Source: JACKDW01 sp964621785 (lineage in GTDB: Bacteria > Myxococcota_A > Polyangia > Nannocystales > Nannocystaceae). Taken from it: a stretch of DNA of 64,000 nucleotides. The translations under genes were made by a program, and so were the position numbers. The stretch is from NCBI GenBank assembly GCA_964621785.1, contig CAZUPD010000009.1:1-64000 (forward strand). The letters run 5' to 3'. This document shows, piece after piece, positions 37,483-46,483 of the stretch. Every line of letters starts with the position of its first letter. Within the stretch, counting starts at the first letter, position 1. The notes beneath the pieces are model-generated. The model was given only the letters and a program-made list of their open reading frames with translations, made no database searches and was not told the origin of the DNA.

Positions 37483-40400
37483 CTACTCGCGAAAAACCAG
37501 CAGCTCCTGGGTCGACTCGATCTCCCGACGGTCGCGGGCTGTCACAAGGATTTGGTTGCTACCCTTGTGTAGCGGGACTTCGGTGGAGAACTCGAGGACA
37601 TGGCCGTCGCCGGTCTGGTCGCTGGCCCGATAGAAGATCTTTTTCTCGACCTGTGCGGGACCAGCCGGCTTGACCGTCACGACCACATCGTGGACGCGAT
37701 CGGGGTGGCGGGCGACGCCCTTGAGGGTAATCGATGCAGCTGCAACCACCCGTCCGGGCGACTCGAGCTCAATCGTCGGCGGTGTCACGGGCAGGGGCTC
37801 GACCGCGGGGACCATCGGCCGTACCCGCGACATGACCTCGCCGACCGAACTTGTCGGCACCCATAGGCGCCGGCCTTTGGGCGCTTCGAGGGCGGTCCAG
37901 TCCCCGGCCTGCCCGGCGACCGTCACGGTGCTTCCGGGGGCCAGCAACGCGACCTCCTGCGATTTGCCGTGGGCACCGTTGTAGACGTGTACCGGTTCGT
38001 CGCCGGTGATGGTGGCTGTCAGCCGCTCGGCCGCGAAAGCTGGTCGATCGGGCAGGAGACGAAGCTCGTCGCGGTGGATCACCTGCTCGCGAACTTTAAA
38101 GTCGACGACGGTGAGGTCGAGCTCGACCGGATTTGCAGTCGTCGCCTTGGGGTTGACGGTGATGCCAAAGGCACCAAATGCCTCGCCACCGGGCGCGAGA
38201 CTACCGAGTTCCAAAAATCCCTCTTCCAACAGGGCCTGGGCTCCGGAGCGGTTGCGCAGGAGTACGCGGACATCTTCGGATGGCCCTTTGCCGATGTTTT
38301 TGACCCGCAGGGCCAACAGCACACTTTCGCCTGGCGACATCATGCCATCGCCGTTACCAGAAATAGAAAATTCAGGTTCGCCAGGCACCGGCTTGGTCGG
38401 CGGCCGTTTGGGCGCTTGGTCGGTGAGTGTGGGATCGTCGACGATCCAGTAGTCGAAGGCGAGTTGCGGACGCGGCGCGCCGCGAATGTCAAAACGGACT
38501 GTTGCAGATGCATCAGGTTTGGCATCGGGCTCGCCCCCGTGGACGTCGAGTCGCAGGGTGTCGGTGAAGTCAGGGTGCCAGCCCATGACCTGAAGGCGCA
38601 GATCCTGGGTGACGGATTGGCCCGGTTCGATGGTGCCCAACAACAGCTCAATCCCGTCGAGCTCGTCCTGCAGACACTCGGTGATCAGATGGACGCGGCG
38701 GGCCGGGGTGTCGCCGTTGTTTTTCACGCCCACCCGCAACACAAACGGCTCACCGGCGGCAAACGGCTGCTTCCCGACCAACTCGGCCCGCAGACTGAGG
38801 TCAGGGTTTTCGTGGGCCAACGGCTCGCCGGTCCAGTCGAGCCCGGAGGCGGTGAGACCTTCCGAAATACGTTTGTCTTCGGCGGCCGCAAGTTCGCGTT
38901 GGACTTTGGCGACAATGTCGAGTCGGGTTTTTTGATCGCCGATACCTGTCAGACGCCCGGCGACGGCATGGGCGAGACGGATTTCCGGATCTTCCATGCG
39001 CCCGGGCTTGGCGTCGGGATCGTCGGCTGCGGCAGGGTCGATGAAGTACCGCACCCGCGAGCTGTCGGGGATTTCGGTCGAGAACTCGCGTTCGTGTTTG
39101 GCGGACGGGAGGTGGGCGACCTGGGCACGCTCGCGCCGACGCTCAAAACGCTCGATGTCGTAGAAGCTGGCGATGCCTTTGAGCCGAGAAAGTTGTACAG
39201 GCAATAGTGCCAGGTCGGGTTGGACTCCGACGGTTTGGATCGAGCGATCGCCGGCGACCTGGTACTCGGCGATCGTAAGCTTGAGCGCCTGTTCCTCCTC
39301 GTACATGGTCTTGGGCATCAACAGCTGGACCGAGCCTTTGCCAAAGCTCGAGCGCCCGACGACCACTCCGCGCTCCAGGGCTGTGACCGCACCACTGACG
39401 ATCTCCGAGGCGCTGGCCGAGTCTTCGTCGATCAACACCACGACCGAAGCGTTTGGCGGCAAGACCACGTCCGGTTTGGCCGACTGCGATTCACGCCCGA
39501 CAGCCGAGCGCACGATGACCAACTCGCCTTTTTCGACCAGCAGGTCCAAGACTTCAATCGCCTGGGTCAGCAACCCGCCAGAGTTGCCGCGCACATCGAG
39601 CACCAGACCCTTGAGAGGCCCGCCTTTTTTGGCCTCACCGGTCGCTTTTTCGGCCGACATCTGGTTCAGGGCGTCGGCAACTTTCTCACCGGTGTTGCTC
39701 TGGAACGTGGTGATTTGGACATATCCGATGTCATCTGGGAGCCGCTCGTAGTTGACGCTCTCGACCCGGATGATCGCGCGGGTGATGGTCGCGGTGAGGA
39801 CCTCGTCGCCGCGGCGGATCTTGACCACGACCTCGGTGTCGACCGGCCCGCGCAACAACTCTTGGGCCTCCAACGAGCTCATGCTGACGGTGCTCTGGTC
39901 GGCGATTTCCAACAACAGGTCGCCGTCTTTCACCCCGGCTTTTTCGGCCGGCGAGCCGGGCATCACCCGAACGATCAGGATCCGCCGCTGGGACACCCGG
40001 ATCTCAGCCCCGATCCCGCCGAACTGACCCCGTGTACGTACACCGAGATCGGTGTGTTCCTTGGGGTCGAGGAGGATCGTATGTGGGTCGAGGGGGGCGA
40101 GTAGGCCGTTGATGGCGTGGTACTCGAGTTCGCGCAGGGGGGTCCCCTCGAGTTTGAGGGTGTCGCGGGTGAACACCAGCACCTCGCTGAGGAGATCGCT
40201 GGTGGCCATCAAATCGTCGAGTTTGGCCACCGAAAACTGTTTGGATGCGGCACCGACCGTGACTTTAAATGCCAGCTGGTTGTCGCCTTCGGCGGTGGCA
40301 AAAAACGCCGGTCGGTGGCGGCCCAACTCGGTCAACGCGGTCCACAGTTGTTCGGTGGGATCGAGCCGCTCTTGGCTGACGTAGTCGCGGGTCACCACAT

Positions 40401-40647
40401 AGGCCGACCAGGTCAGCAGGGGAAACGGGCGTGTGTCGAGTTGGAGAAGGGAGTCGAGGTTTTCGGGTTTCGGTGGCAGTTCGGGGGCCGGGGTCTCACC
40501 TTGGTCCGCTGCGGGCCACAATCCACAGGACACAGGTGCGAGGCCGAGGAGCACGGCGAACGCAGTCAACGCGGCTGGCAAAACGGTCCGACGGCTGGCG
40601 GAACGCAGACCGGCAGATCGCTGTGCCACCCTGGTTGAACATTTCAC
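37483..40647 (-). CDS. Large S41 C-terminal processing protease
   Basis: About 1,054 residues from GTG 40647, the start that keeps the hydrophobic segment near the N-terminus; a longer reading to 40737 exists. Signal-like segment AALTAFAVLLGLAPVSC, then a peptidase S41 unit: PDZ domain (GIGAEIRVSQ... GSPAEKAGVKDGDLLLEI) and catalytic core with Ser in DEDSASASEIVSG (codon near 39,415) and Lys in SSFGKGSVQLL (near 39,345). These Ser-Lys proteases cut periplasmic proteins at their C-terminus. The last 500 residues are unusual: CARDB-like beta sandwiches, an SH3-like segment (GSTVTVAGQAGDWTALEA) and a final Ig-like module. Two motif copies (37735, 38503). Divergent from 40898. Confidence 0.88.
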   Translation of the reverse strand: MKCSTRVAQRSAGLRSASRRTVLPAALTAFAVLLGLAPVSCGLWPAADQGETPAPELPPKPENLDSLLQLDTRPFPLLTWSAYVVTRDYVSQERLDPTEQLWTALTELGRHRPAFFATAEGDNQLAFKVTVGAASKQFSVAKLDDLMATSDLLSEVLVFTRDTLKLEGTPLRELEYHAINGLLAPLDPHTILLDPKEHTDLGVRTRGQFGGIGAEIRVSQRRILIVRVMPGSPAEKAGVKDGDLLLEIADQSTVSMSSLEAQELLRGPVDTEVVVKIRRGDEVLTATITRAIIRVESVNYERLPDDIGYVQITTFQSNTGEKVADALNQMSAEKATGEAKKGGPLKGLVLDVRGNSGGLLTQAIEVLDLLVEKGELVIVRSAVGRESQSAKPDVVLPPNASVVVLIDEDSASASEIVSGAVTALERGVVVGRSSFGKGSVQLLMPKTMYEEEQALKLTIAEYQVAGDRSIQTVGVQPDLALLPVQLSRLKGIASFYDIERFERRRERAQVAHLPSAKHEREFSTEIPDSSRVRYFIDPAAADDPDAKPGRMEDPEIRLAHAVAGRLTGIGDQKTRLDIVAKVQRELAAAEDKRISEGLTASGLDWTGEPLAHENPDLSLRAELVGKQPFAAGEPFVLRVGVKNNGDTPARRVHLITECLQDELDGIELLLGTIEPGQSVTQDLRLQVMGWHPDFTDTLRLDVHGGEPDAKPDASATVRFDIRGAPRPQLAFDYWIVDDPTLTDQAPKRPPTKPVPGEPEFSISGNGDGMMSPGESVLLALRVKNIGKGPSEDVRVLLRNRSGAQALLEEGFLELGSLAPGGEAFGAFGITVNPKATTANPVELDLTVVDFKVREQVIHRDELRLLPDRPAFAAERLTATITGDEPVHVYNGAHGKSQEVALLAPGSTVTVAGQAGDWTALEAPKGRRLWVPTSSVGEVMSRVRPMVPAVEPLPVTPPTIELESPGRVVAAASITLKGVARHPDRVHDVVVTVKPAGPAQVEKKIFYRASDQTGDGHVLEFSTEVPLHKGSNQILVTARDRREIESTQELLVFRE

Positions 40648-40764
40648 CTCAACAGGGTCCCGTAAAACTCGTCTAGGCGCCACTGCAGGAGAGTCTTGAA
40701 CGGGGTTTGGTGAGGCTTTGGCGCGGTTGTGGAACAAGCGGTGGCCGTCGTTCGTTTGTGTTGA

Positions 40765-40828
40765 GATGATGGACTGAAGTTATTCAAACCATCATCGAAG
40801 TAATTTATTAACGCAAACAAGGTTTGCG
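40765..40828. promoter_or_regulatory. Two inverted repeats in a divergent promoter region
   Basis: The AT-rich gap between the S41 protease and the lipoprotein at 40898 contains GATGATGG at 40765-40772 mirrored by CCATCATC at 40789-40796 (16-base spacer), and CGCAAAC-aag-GTTTGCG at 40812-40828. The sequence between them (ttattcaaa, taatttatta) is the likely promoter core. Such pairs are typical of operators or of a regulator-bound divergent promoter. Confidence 0.5.
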
Positions 40829-40897
40829 CCGGGCGCTAAATGGCGGCTAAGCCACATTTTCGCAACTGGCACAAAACCCGCATGTCAAGTTTTCAAC

Positions 40898-41383
40898 GTG
40901 CGCAAGCCTTTGCTCATTATTGCTCTCTCGGGGTTGCTCTCCGCCTGCGTCGACGCCCCGCTCCAACCCGCACATCTCGCCGCCGATGGTCAACTGCACG
41001 GCCTCATGCCGATGGAACACGCGATTCCGGCGTCCGCTTCCACCACCCCGCGCCGCGTCGTCAGTTTTAATGCCGTCGTCGCGGCCCAGAAGCAGGGTGC
41101 CCTCGAAGATGCGGTCGTGTTTCCCCACGAGATTGGTGAAGTCCACCTACACGTGCGGGCAGACGGCCTCGACAGTGTGCGCCCGGTGACGTTCGTGTGG
41201 ATTCACGACGATGTCCGCGAAGAGCAAGAAGGAGTGCTCGCACCGGCCTCGGCCCTGGCACGGGTCGCCAGTCGAAAAATCGCCGCCGATCAAACAGGTT
41301 GGTGGCGGGTCGAGGTTTATGCCGAGCCCGATGAGGCCGGCACGCGCGAACTTCTGGTCAAGCGCGAGTTTCAAGTTCTCTAG
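40898..41383 (+). CDS. DUF2914-like lipoprotein
   Basis: 161 residues from GTG 40898. MRKPLLIIALSGLLSAC is a standard lipoprotein signal with lipobox LSAC. The C-terminal half (VTFVWIHDDVREEQ... ALARVASRKIAADQTGWWRVEVYAEPD...LLVKREFQV) follows the DUF2914 strand pattern, here with G-W-W-R-V-E-V for the usual G-x-W-x-V-D-V. The middle is short and polar. Followed by a strong terminator, so it is a single-gene unit. Function unknown. Confidence 0.72.
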   Translation: MRKPLLIIALSGLLSACVDAPLQPAHLAADGQLHGLMPMEHAIPASASTTPRRVVSFNAVVAAQKQGALEDAVVFPHEIGEVHLHVRADGLDSVRPVTFVWIHDDVREEQEGVLAPASALARVASRKIAADQTGWWRVEVYAEPDEAGTRELLVKREFQVL

Positions 41384-41415
41384 TCCGTTCGTTCCTGTTT
41401 GGTCGAGTCGTTTCA

Positions 41416-41451
41416 CGCCCGTGGCGGTGGTCGCCACGGGCGATTTTTTTT
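41416..41451 (+). terminator. Strong Rho-independent terminator
   Basis: Perfect 11-base arms CGCCCGTGGCG and CGCCACGGGCG around loop gtggt, followed by A and eight T residues. It ends the 40898-41383 transcript. Confidence 0.92.
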
Positions 41452-41638
41452 GCCTGCACCATCGCGGCTTTCCGCATCTGAAGGTTTCACGCAGGGTGTT
41501 TTCGCAATGTGCGGTTGGTCAATCGCATCGACTCGCTAAAGGGGATGCACAACCGCCAAACCGACAAACACTGTCCGCGCGGGACGGTCAGATTTGTGGC
41601 GTTCACAAACAGCCCATAACCCCGTAGATTGCATCACT

Positions 41639-42007
41639 ATGGCAGCGCAACTCAATCCTGAAGAGGTCGAGGCTTTCGCCAGTGGCCTTTTTTACCTGGC
41701 GAACGTGGACGGGATCGACGAGACAGAGCGGACTCTGATCGTCGAGTTTTTGCGGGAGACCGAAAGCGACTTGACGATCGAAAAGGTCGCCGAGAGCAAG
41801 GTCAATCCCTACGATATCGCCGACATGTTGGACACCGCCTTTCAACGGCGGATTTTTATGCGGGCAGCGATCGCTCTGGTCCACGCCGACGGCAAATACA
41901 CCGATGCCGAGCGGCACGCGATCGGGGAATTTGCTGATGCATTTGGTTTCAACAACGCCGAGTTCGGCGACATCGAGCAAGAAGCCAAGCGTCTGTCCAT
42001 CCAGTGA
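41639..42007 (+). CDS. TerB-like protein
   Basis: 122 residues from ATG 41639. All-helical with the two metal-site motifs of the TerB/DjlA fold: FYLANVDGIDETERTLI near residue 25 and LVHADGKYTDAERHAI near residue 80. TerB proteins bind divalent metal at the cytoplasmic face of the membrane and recur beside SPFH and tellurite-resistance genes. The next gene, 43 bases on, is an SPFH-SHOCT protein, and the two likely work together. Confidence 0.82.
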   Translation: MAAQLNPEEVEAFASGLFYLANVDGIDETERTLIVEFLRETESDLTIEKVAESKVNPYDIADMLDTAFQRRIFMRAAIALVHADGKYTDAERHAIGEFADAFGFNNAEFGDIEQEAKRLSIQ

Positions 42008-42050
42008 GCGCCAACCCCCAGTACAGCAAACGAGATAGGAGCCAACCCCC

Positions 42051-43211
42051 ATGGGCCTGTTAGGATTTATCAAAAGCCAGCTGATCGACATCATCGAGTG
42101 GACCGACGACACCAACTACACACTCGTCTACCGGTTCCCCGATGAGGACCACGAAGTCAAAAACGGCGCCAAGCTGATCTGTCGCGAAAACCAGGCTGCG
42201 ATCCTGGTCAACGAAGGGCAGATGGCCGACGTCTTCGGCCCCGGGACCCACACCCTGAGCACCCAAAATGTACCGGTGTTGTCGACCCTCAAGGGGTGGA
42301 AGTACGGTTTTCAAAGTCCGTTCAAGGTCGATGTCTACTTCGTCAACCTCAAGCAATACCTCGACCAAAAGTGGGGGACCTCCAATCCGGTGCTGATCCG
42401 CGATCCCGAGTTCGCTGTCGGCAATCGCCCCGGTCGTGTTCGCATCCGTGCGTTTGGCTCGTACAACTTCAAGATCACCGATCCGGCCGCGTTTTTCAAA
42501 GAAGTTGTGGGTACACAGGGTATTACCACCACCGACGCGATCGAAGGCCACCTGCGCCGCCTGTTGGTCAGCCGCTTCACCCAGGCGGCCGGCCGCGCCA
42601 AGGTCCCGGTCGCCGACCTGGCCGGTCAGTACAACCTGCTCGAGGACGCCGTCAAAGATGAGCTGCGAGCGGAGTTCCAAAAGCTCGGTCTGACACTGAC
42701 CACGTTCATCATCGAAAATATCTCGCTGCCACCAGAAATCGAAAAGGCCCTCGACGCCGCTGCTGCCCAGTCGGCCCGCGGAGTCGACAACACGCTGGCG
42801 TGGGAAGGCATGCAGGCGATGCGCGACGCAGCCAAGCAACCGGGCGGTGGCAACCCGATGATGCAGGCCGGTATGGGCATGGGTATGGGCGCCGGTATGG
42901 GTCAGATGATGGGCAACATCATGGGCCAGGCGATGCACCCTCCCCAGGGCTATCCCCCGCCGGGCTACGGCTACCCGCCCCAGGGCTATCCACCCCCGCC
43001 GGGATACGGCCATCCCGGGCAGCACCCGCAGCAGTATCAACAACATCCGCAGCACCAGCAACATCCGCAGCACCAGCAACAGCCGCCACCACAACAAGAT
43101 GATGGGGGCATCGCCGGCAAGCTGCGCAAGCTCAAGGCCGCGTTCGAGGCTGGGCTGTTGGACGAGTCCGAGTACAAAGCCAAGAAGATGGAACTGCTCG
43201 ACGCGTTCTAG
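42051..43211 (+). CDS. SPFH-domain protein with SHOCT tail
   Basis: 386 residues. ATG 42051 has a gataggagcc ribosome site. Residues 1-260 match the bacterial SPFH/virion-core (YdjI-type) family: MGLLGFIKSQLIDIIEW, VNEGQMADVFGPGTHTLST, FGSYNFKITDPAAFFKE, FIIENISLPPEIEKALDAAAA. A Met/Gly stretch and a Pro/Gln/His/Tyr low-complexity segment (about residues 285-345, QGYPPPGYGYPPQGYPP) follow. The final 32 residues, IAGKLRKLKAAFEAGLLDESEYKAKKMELLDAF, form a SHOCT motif. No membrane helix is obvious at the N-terminus. Pairing with a TerB-like gene suggests a membrane-stress or scaffold role. Confidence 0.9.
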   Translation: MGLLGFIKSQLIDIIEWTDDTNYTLVYRFPDEDHEVKNGAKLICRENQAAILVNEGQMADVFGPGTHTLSTQNVPVLSTLKGWKYGFQSPFKVDVYFVNLKQYLDQKWGTSNPVLIRDPEFAVGNRPGRVRIRAFGSYNFKITDPAAFFKEVVGTQGITTTDAIEGHLRRLLVSRFTQAAGRAKVPVADLAGQYNLLEDAVKDELRAEFQKLGLTLTTFIIENISLPPEIEKALDAAAAQSARGVDNTLAWEGMQAMRDAAKQPGGGNPMMQAGMGMGMGAGMGQMMGNIMGQAMHPPQGYPPPGYGYPPQGYPPPPGYGHPGQHPQQYQQHPQHQQHPQHQQQPPPQQDDGGIAGKLRKLKAAFEAGLLDESEYKAKKMELLDAF

Positions 43212-43227
43212 TTTGTTGTGTATGCAC

Positions 43228-43257
43228 AAAAAAGCTGGCCTGCGGGTCAGCTTTTTT
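43228..43257. terminator. Bidirectional terminator, SPFH gene/bioD
   Basis: AAAAAAGCTGGCC and GGGTCAGCTTTTTT pair around loop TGCG (one G-T pair), giving a T-run on either strand. It lies between convergent stops at 43211 and 43276. The motif TGTATGCACA at 43219-43228 immediately precedes it. Confidence 0.88.
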
Positions 43258-43275
43258 TATGCATATGAACGAAAG

Positions 43276-44013
43276 TTATTGGCGAGGTGAGCGACTCGCG
43301 GTCAGCCCAAAGTGTGCCCACAGGTCCGGGCGAAACCAATCGGGGCCGTCATCGGGATGGTCGTAGGGGAGGACCCCGAGGCAATTCAGCCCGGATGCGG
43401 TGGCGATGACCTGGGGATTATCCCCGCGAGAAGGGTCGTCTCCAGCACGCGTCTGCGACAGGACAAACCCAATGGGCGGCAACCCGCGACGTCGCAGCGC
43501 TTCGATCGTGAGCAGGGTGTGGTTGATGGTCCCGAGACCCAAACGGCCGACGACCACCGGGCGGGCGTCAAACGATTCGATCCATTCAGGCAACCACGTA
43601 CCGCCGGGCATCGGGACACACAACCCGCCGGCTCCTTCGATGACGATGAGATCGGGGCAGGTCTGGCGTTCGAGCCGGCTCAACGCGGCCCGAGCTCGGG
43701 CGAGCGGCGTGATCAATGTATTTGTATCATCACCTAGTTGGTAGTCGGGGGCGACAAACGCCTCACGGTTGTCGGCGATCCCCGGGGCAAGGGGCTCAGC
43801 ATAGCGGAGCGGTGCGATCAGACCGAGCGAGCTGTCGCTCAGACCGGACGCCCGCAGCAGGCGTTCGTGATCGCTGTCGGGACCACTGTCCCCACTGACG
43901 GCGGGTTTGAAGGGAGCCACGCGAAACCCGGCGAAACGGGCCGCCTGAAGGAGGGCGCAAGCTACTTGCGTCTTGCCGCAGTCGGTGTCCGTCCCGACGA
44001 TAAAGATCCGCAT
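43276..44013 (-). CDS. bioD: Dethiobiotin synthetase BioD
   Basis: 245 residues. P-loop GTDTDCGKTQVA at residues 7-18, substrate loop FKPAVSGD near 35, and EGAGGLCVPMPGG near 125, all diagnostic. It closes the ureido ring of dethiobiotin from diaminopelargonate, CO2 and ATP. The other bio genes are not in this window. ATG 44013. TGTATTTGTA motif at 43717-43726 encodes D-T-N-T-L. Confidence 0.93.
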   Translation of the reverse strand: MRIFIVGTDTDCGKTQVACALLQAARFAGFRVAPFKPAVSGDSGPDSDHERLLRASGLSDSSLGLIAPLRYAEPLAPGIADNREAFVAPDYQLGDDTNTLITPLARARAALSRLERQTCPDLIVIEGAGGLCVPMPGGTWLPEWIESFDARPVVVGRLGLGTINHTLLTIEALRRRGLPPIGFVLSQTRAGDDPSRGDNPQVIATASGLNCLGVLPYDHPDDGPDWFRPDLWAHFGLTASRSPRQ

Positions 44014-44184
44014 GTCGACTGCGAGACATACCCAATTGTGGCGTCTGCTGCAGGACTTCTCGTCACTTTTATGAAAGCGGCGTCGGTGACTCGCAGGCGA
44101 AGAACTCGGTCCGCGACAGACGGTCAGGTCGGCGCTTGCGTTGTCTTGGCTTCGAGGCCCCGAGGTCGCGGAGCGAAGACTCGG

Positions 44185-45213
44185 TCAAAACCGGCCCTGC
44201 AAGGTCACCGAGCCGGGGCCAATCCCAAAAGCCGTCTTCTTTTCCTTGCGGGTCTTTTTACGGCTGTTGAGGAGAATCGCGATCCCGAGAGTGGTCAATG
44301 CTGCACCGCCGACCAGGGCGATCGCGCCGTACCACTTGGTGTTGTAGAGGTAGCGACACTCGCCGTTCATGTCGATATTTTCGCCGGCACAGTCGAGGTT
44401 GTAGGGAAGGTCGTGGATGGCCGTCAGCGCGACGCCACCACCGAGGGCGGCAATGCCGACACCCAAGGAGGCAAAGCCCCAGCGGCGGCCGGGCAGACGC
44501 GACGGCAATTTGTCGAGCTCGAGGTTGAGTTCCTCGGAGACGCCGTCGACAAACGTCACTTCGCGCTCGATCGCGATATAGCCATCTTTGCTCAGGCGCA
44601 GGACGTGCTTGCCCGGGACGATTGTTCGCTCGAGTGGGGTTGTGCCGATGAGCTCGCCGTCGAGGGTGACAAATGCACCGTCGGGCGTGCTGGTCAGGGT
44701 CATCGAGGCCGGCCCCTTGGCCAGGGCGTCGAGCTTGACGCTGATGGTCGCGGCGGCGGCCGAAAGCAGGCCAGCAGCATCGGCGACACCACAGATTTCA
44801 CAACTGTCTTGGCTGTTGGCAACGCGCTCGCCCGTCTTGCCGTCGTACAACTCGACGCTGACCTGGTAATCGCGGTCTTGGATGCCGACGGTGGTCCGCA
44901 CGACGTAGCGGGAGTTGGTCGCTTCGGCGGCCGACTTGTAGCAGGACTTATTTGCACAAGCACTTGCATCGGGCATCGCCGCCGTCACGTCCCCCGGGCC
45001 GGTGACGCTGAGCTCGCCGCGTTCGAAACCGGAGACGAGGGAGCTCGAGAGCGATTCGCGGTCGGTGTCGCTGAGTTGACCATCAACCTGCAGCGGCAAA
45101 ATGGCGACGGAGCCTTCCGCTGCGCGCGCCTGCGGTACCGGGCTGAGGGGTAGTCCGCCACACCACATCGACACAGCGAGGAGCAGTGCAGGGAGTCGAC
45201 CGACAGACGCCAT
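44185..45213 (-). CDS. PEGA-domain protein, exported
   Basis: 342 residues from ATG 45213, the start that leaves a Sec signal (LLLAVSMWCGGLPLSPVPQARA). Residues 30-160 form an alpha/beta segment typical of TolB-N/CsgG-like lead-ins of myxobacterial PEGA proteins (GSVAILPLQVDGQLSDTDRESL). Two Cys pairs (ACANKSCYK, SCEICG) are present. A PEGA repeat follows: MTLTSTPDGAFVTLDGELIGTTPLERTIVPGKHVLRL. Two hydrophobic segments near the C-terminus (WGFASLGVGIAALGGGVAL, YGAIALVGGAALTTLGIAIL) enclose a short Cys loop. Probably an envelope protein of unknown role. Confidence 0.8.
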   Translation of the reverse strand: MASVGRLPALLLAVSMWCGGLPLSPVPQARAAEGSVAILPLQVDGQLSDTDRESLSSSLVSGFERGELSVTGPGDVTAAMPDASACANKSCYKSAAEATNSRYVVRTTVGIQDRDYQVSVELYDGKTGERVANSQDSCEICGVADAAGLLSAAAATISVKLDALAKGPASMTLTSTPDGAFVTLDGELIGTTPLERTIVPGKHVLRLSKDGYIAIEREVTFVDGVSEELNLELDKLPSRLPGRRWGFASLGVGIAALGGGVALTAIHDLPYNLDCAGENIDMNGECRYLYNTKWYGAIALVGGAALTTLGIAILLNSRKKTRKEKKTAFGIGPGSVTLQGRF

Positions 45214-45386
45214 CGCTGGGAGGCTAACACGCCGGGCCTGGACTCCACTACATCGGACCGACACCCCAGGGTTTTTCTCATCCGAGCCATGGCGACGAAG
45301 GCGCAGTACCGGCGAACCGCAAATCCTGTTTCGACTCCCCACCCCAGGTTCGCCACCAAAACCTGGTATGACGACAAACACGTGCT

Positions 45387-46277
45387 GTGTCAGGTGCTCG
45401 AAAAGTGACCGGTGATCTGTCGAGAGGGCTCCGAACCCGCCACGGACCCAGACCTGTTTCGACAGGCGACGACAGGTCGCGCAGACACTCGAACACCGGG
45501 TTCAAGGCCAGCCGAAAGTGGTGTGTAGCACTGCTTGCGCTCGTGAGCGCCGGTTGTGGAGATCGCCCCAGTCAACCCGAACACGCGCCGACAACCACCG
45601 AAGTTGCCGCGCCCGTGCCGTCCATCTTTCACTACCAGCGGGCATTTGATCAGGCGATTCCCGAGGGAGTGCGCGCCCGACCGGTGATCGAGGTCGCCAG
45701 CGCCAACCGGGGCCAGGCGTGGTTTGTCGCCGCCACCCACCGCAGTCGAGCCGATCCCCCGCTGCGGCTCGAGTTGTGGACGATGAGCCAGAACAATAGC
45801 GATCAGTTGCTGCGCCCCCGTGACGCTCCCGCGTTGCTCATGCGTGTCGATTCCGAGGCCCCCAAACCCGACGTGACAGCGATCCAGAGTCTGCGGCAGC
45901 AGATGGCCACACCGGGGACGGAGTCGAGGCGGGTACGGGGTGTCGAGGCGAGCTCGCCCGAGCAGGCCCTGGAAAAAATTGTAGCAGCAAGTAAAATCGT
46001 TCGCGACCCAGCTGCCCAACCACAGGCTCGGGTCGATGCACTGTCCGAGCTCCTCGCGGGGGTCGACGACCGCATCCTGCTCGAGAAGCTGCAGTTGGTC
46101 GAACTGTGCGATGTGCTGACGACGGTGCCGCAGTCGGTGTATCAGCAACAAGCGAAGGGGGCCCGGCGGGTCGTCCTGATCGTCGGCCCGGAGGGCGCGC
46201 GGCGGCGTCAGGAGTGGACGCGGACCCGCACGGGCTGGATGCTGACGGGCTTCGAGCCACACCCCGACACCCCGTGA
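45387..46277 (+). CDS. Lipoprotein of unknown function
   Basis: 296 residues from GTG 45387. The hydrophobic stretch CVALLALVSAGC, with lipobox VSAGC, lies near residue 55, later than usual, and no start codon between 45408 and the signal was found. The N-terminal part (Arg/Ser/Gly-rich) may therefore not be translated. After the Cys there is a 15-residue linker and a helical domain without recognised motif (PEQALEKIVAASKIVRDP, LLAGVDDRILLEKLQLVELCDVLT), ending with strands VVLIVGPEGARRRQEW and TGWMLTGFEP. Same strand as 46484-47680, 206 bases upstream. Confidence 0.6.
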   Translation: MSGARKVTGDLSRGLRTRHGPRPVSTGDDRSRRHSNTGFKASRKWCVALLALVSAGCGDRPSQPEHAPTTTEVAAPVPSIFHYQRAFDQAIPEGVRARPVIEVASANRGQAWFVAATHRSRADPPLRLELWTMSQNNSDQLLRPRDAPALLMRVDSEAPKPDVTAIQSLRQQMATPGTESRRVRGVEASSPEQALEKIVAASKIVRDPAAQPQARVDALSELLAGVDDRILLEKLQLVELCDVLTTVPQSVYQQQAKGARRVVLIVGPEGARRRQEWTRTRTGWMLTGFEPHPDTP

Positions 46278-46483
46278 CCCCCGGGCTCGAAGGTCGACGC
46301 GGTCCCGGATACGTTTACGAATGCGCGAGATGACCCACCCGGAGCTGAGATCACTTGCGATCTCACTCCATGCTCGAGAGCAACGGTCGCTCGCACTTGA
46401 CGATCCCGCTAGACTCGCCGGTGGAACTTCTGACAACCTCTAGGGTCGTACCCACGCACACGACCGTGCTATAGCGAGGTGCC

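Noticed and set aside
37969..39207. A 412-codon frame opposite the S41 protease.
   Set aside because: The protease frame carries PDZ and catalytic motifs; this one has no family features.
43738..45153. A 471-codon frame opposite bioD and the PEGA gene.
   Set aside because: It crosses two genes and an intergenic gap with no supported start or domain.
45390..46436. A 348-codon frame opposite the lipoprotein at 45387.
   Set aside because: The forward frame has a lipobox and terminal strands; the reverse is low-complexity and Arg-rich.
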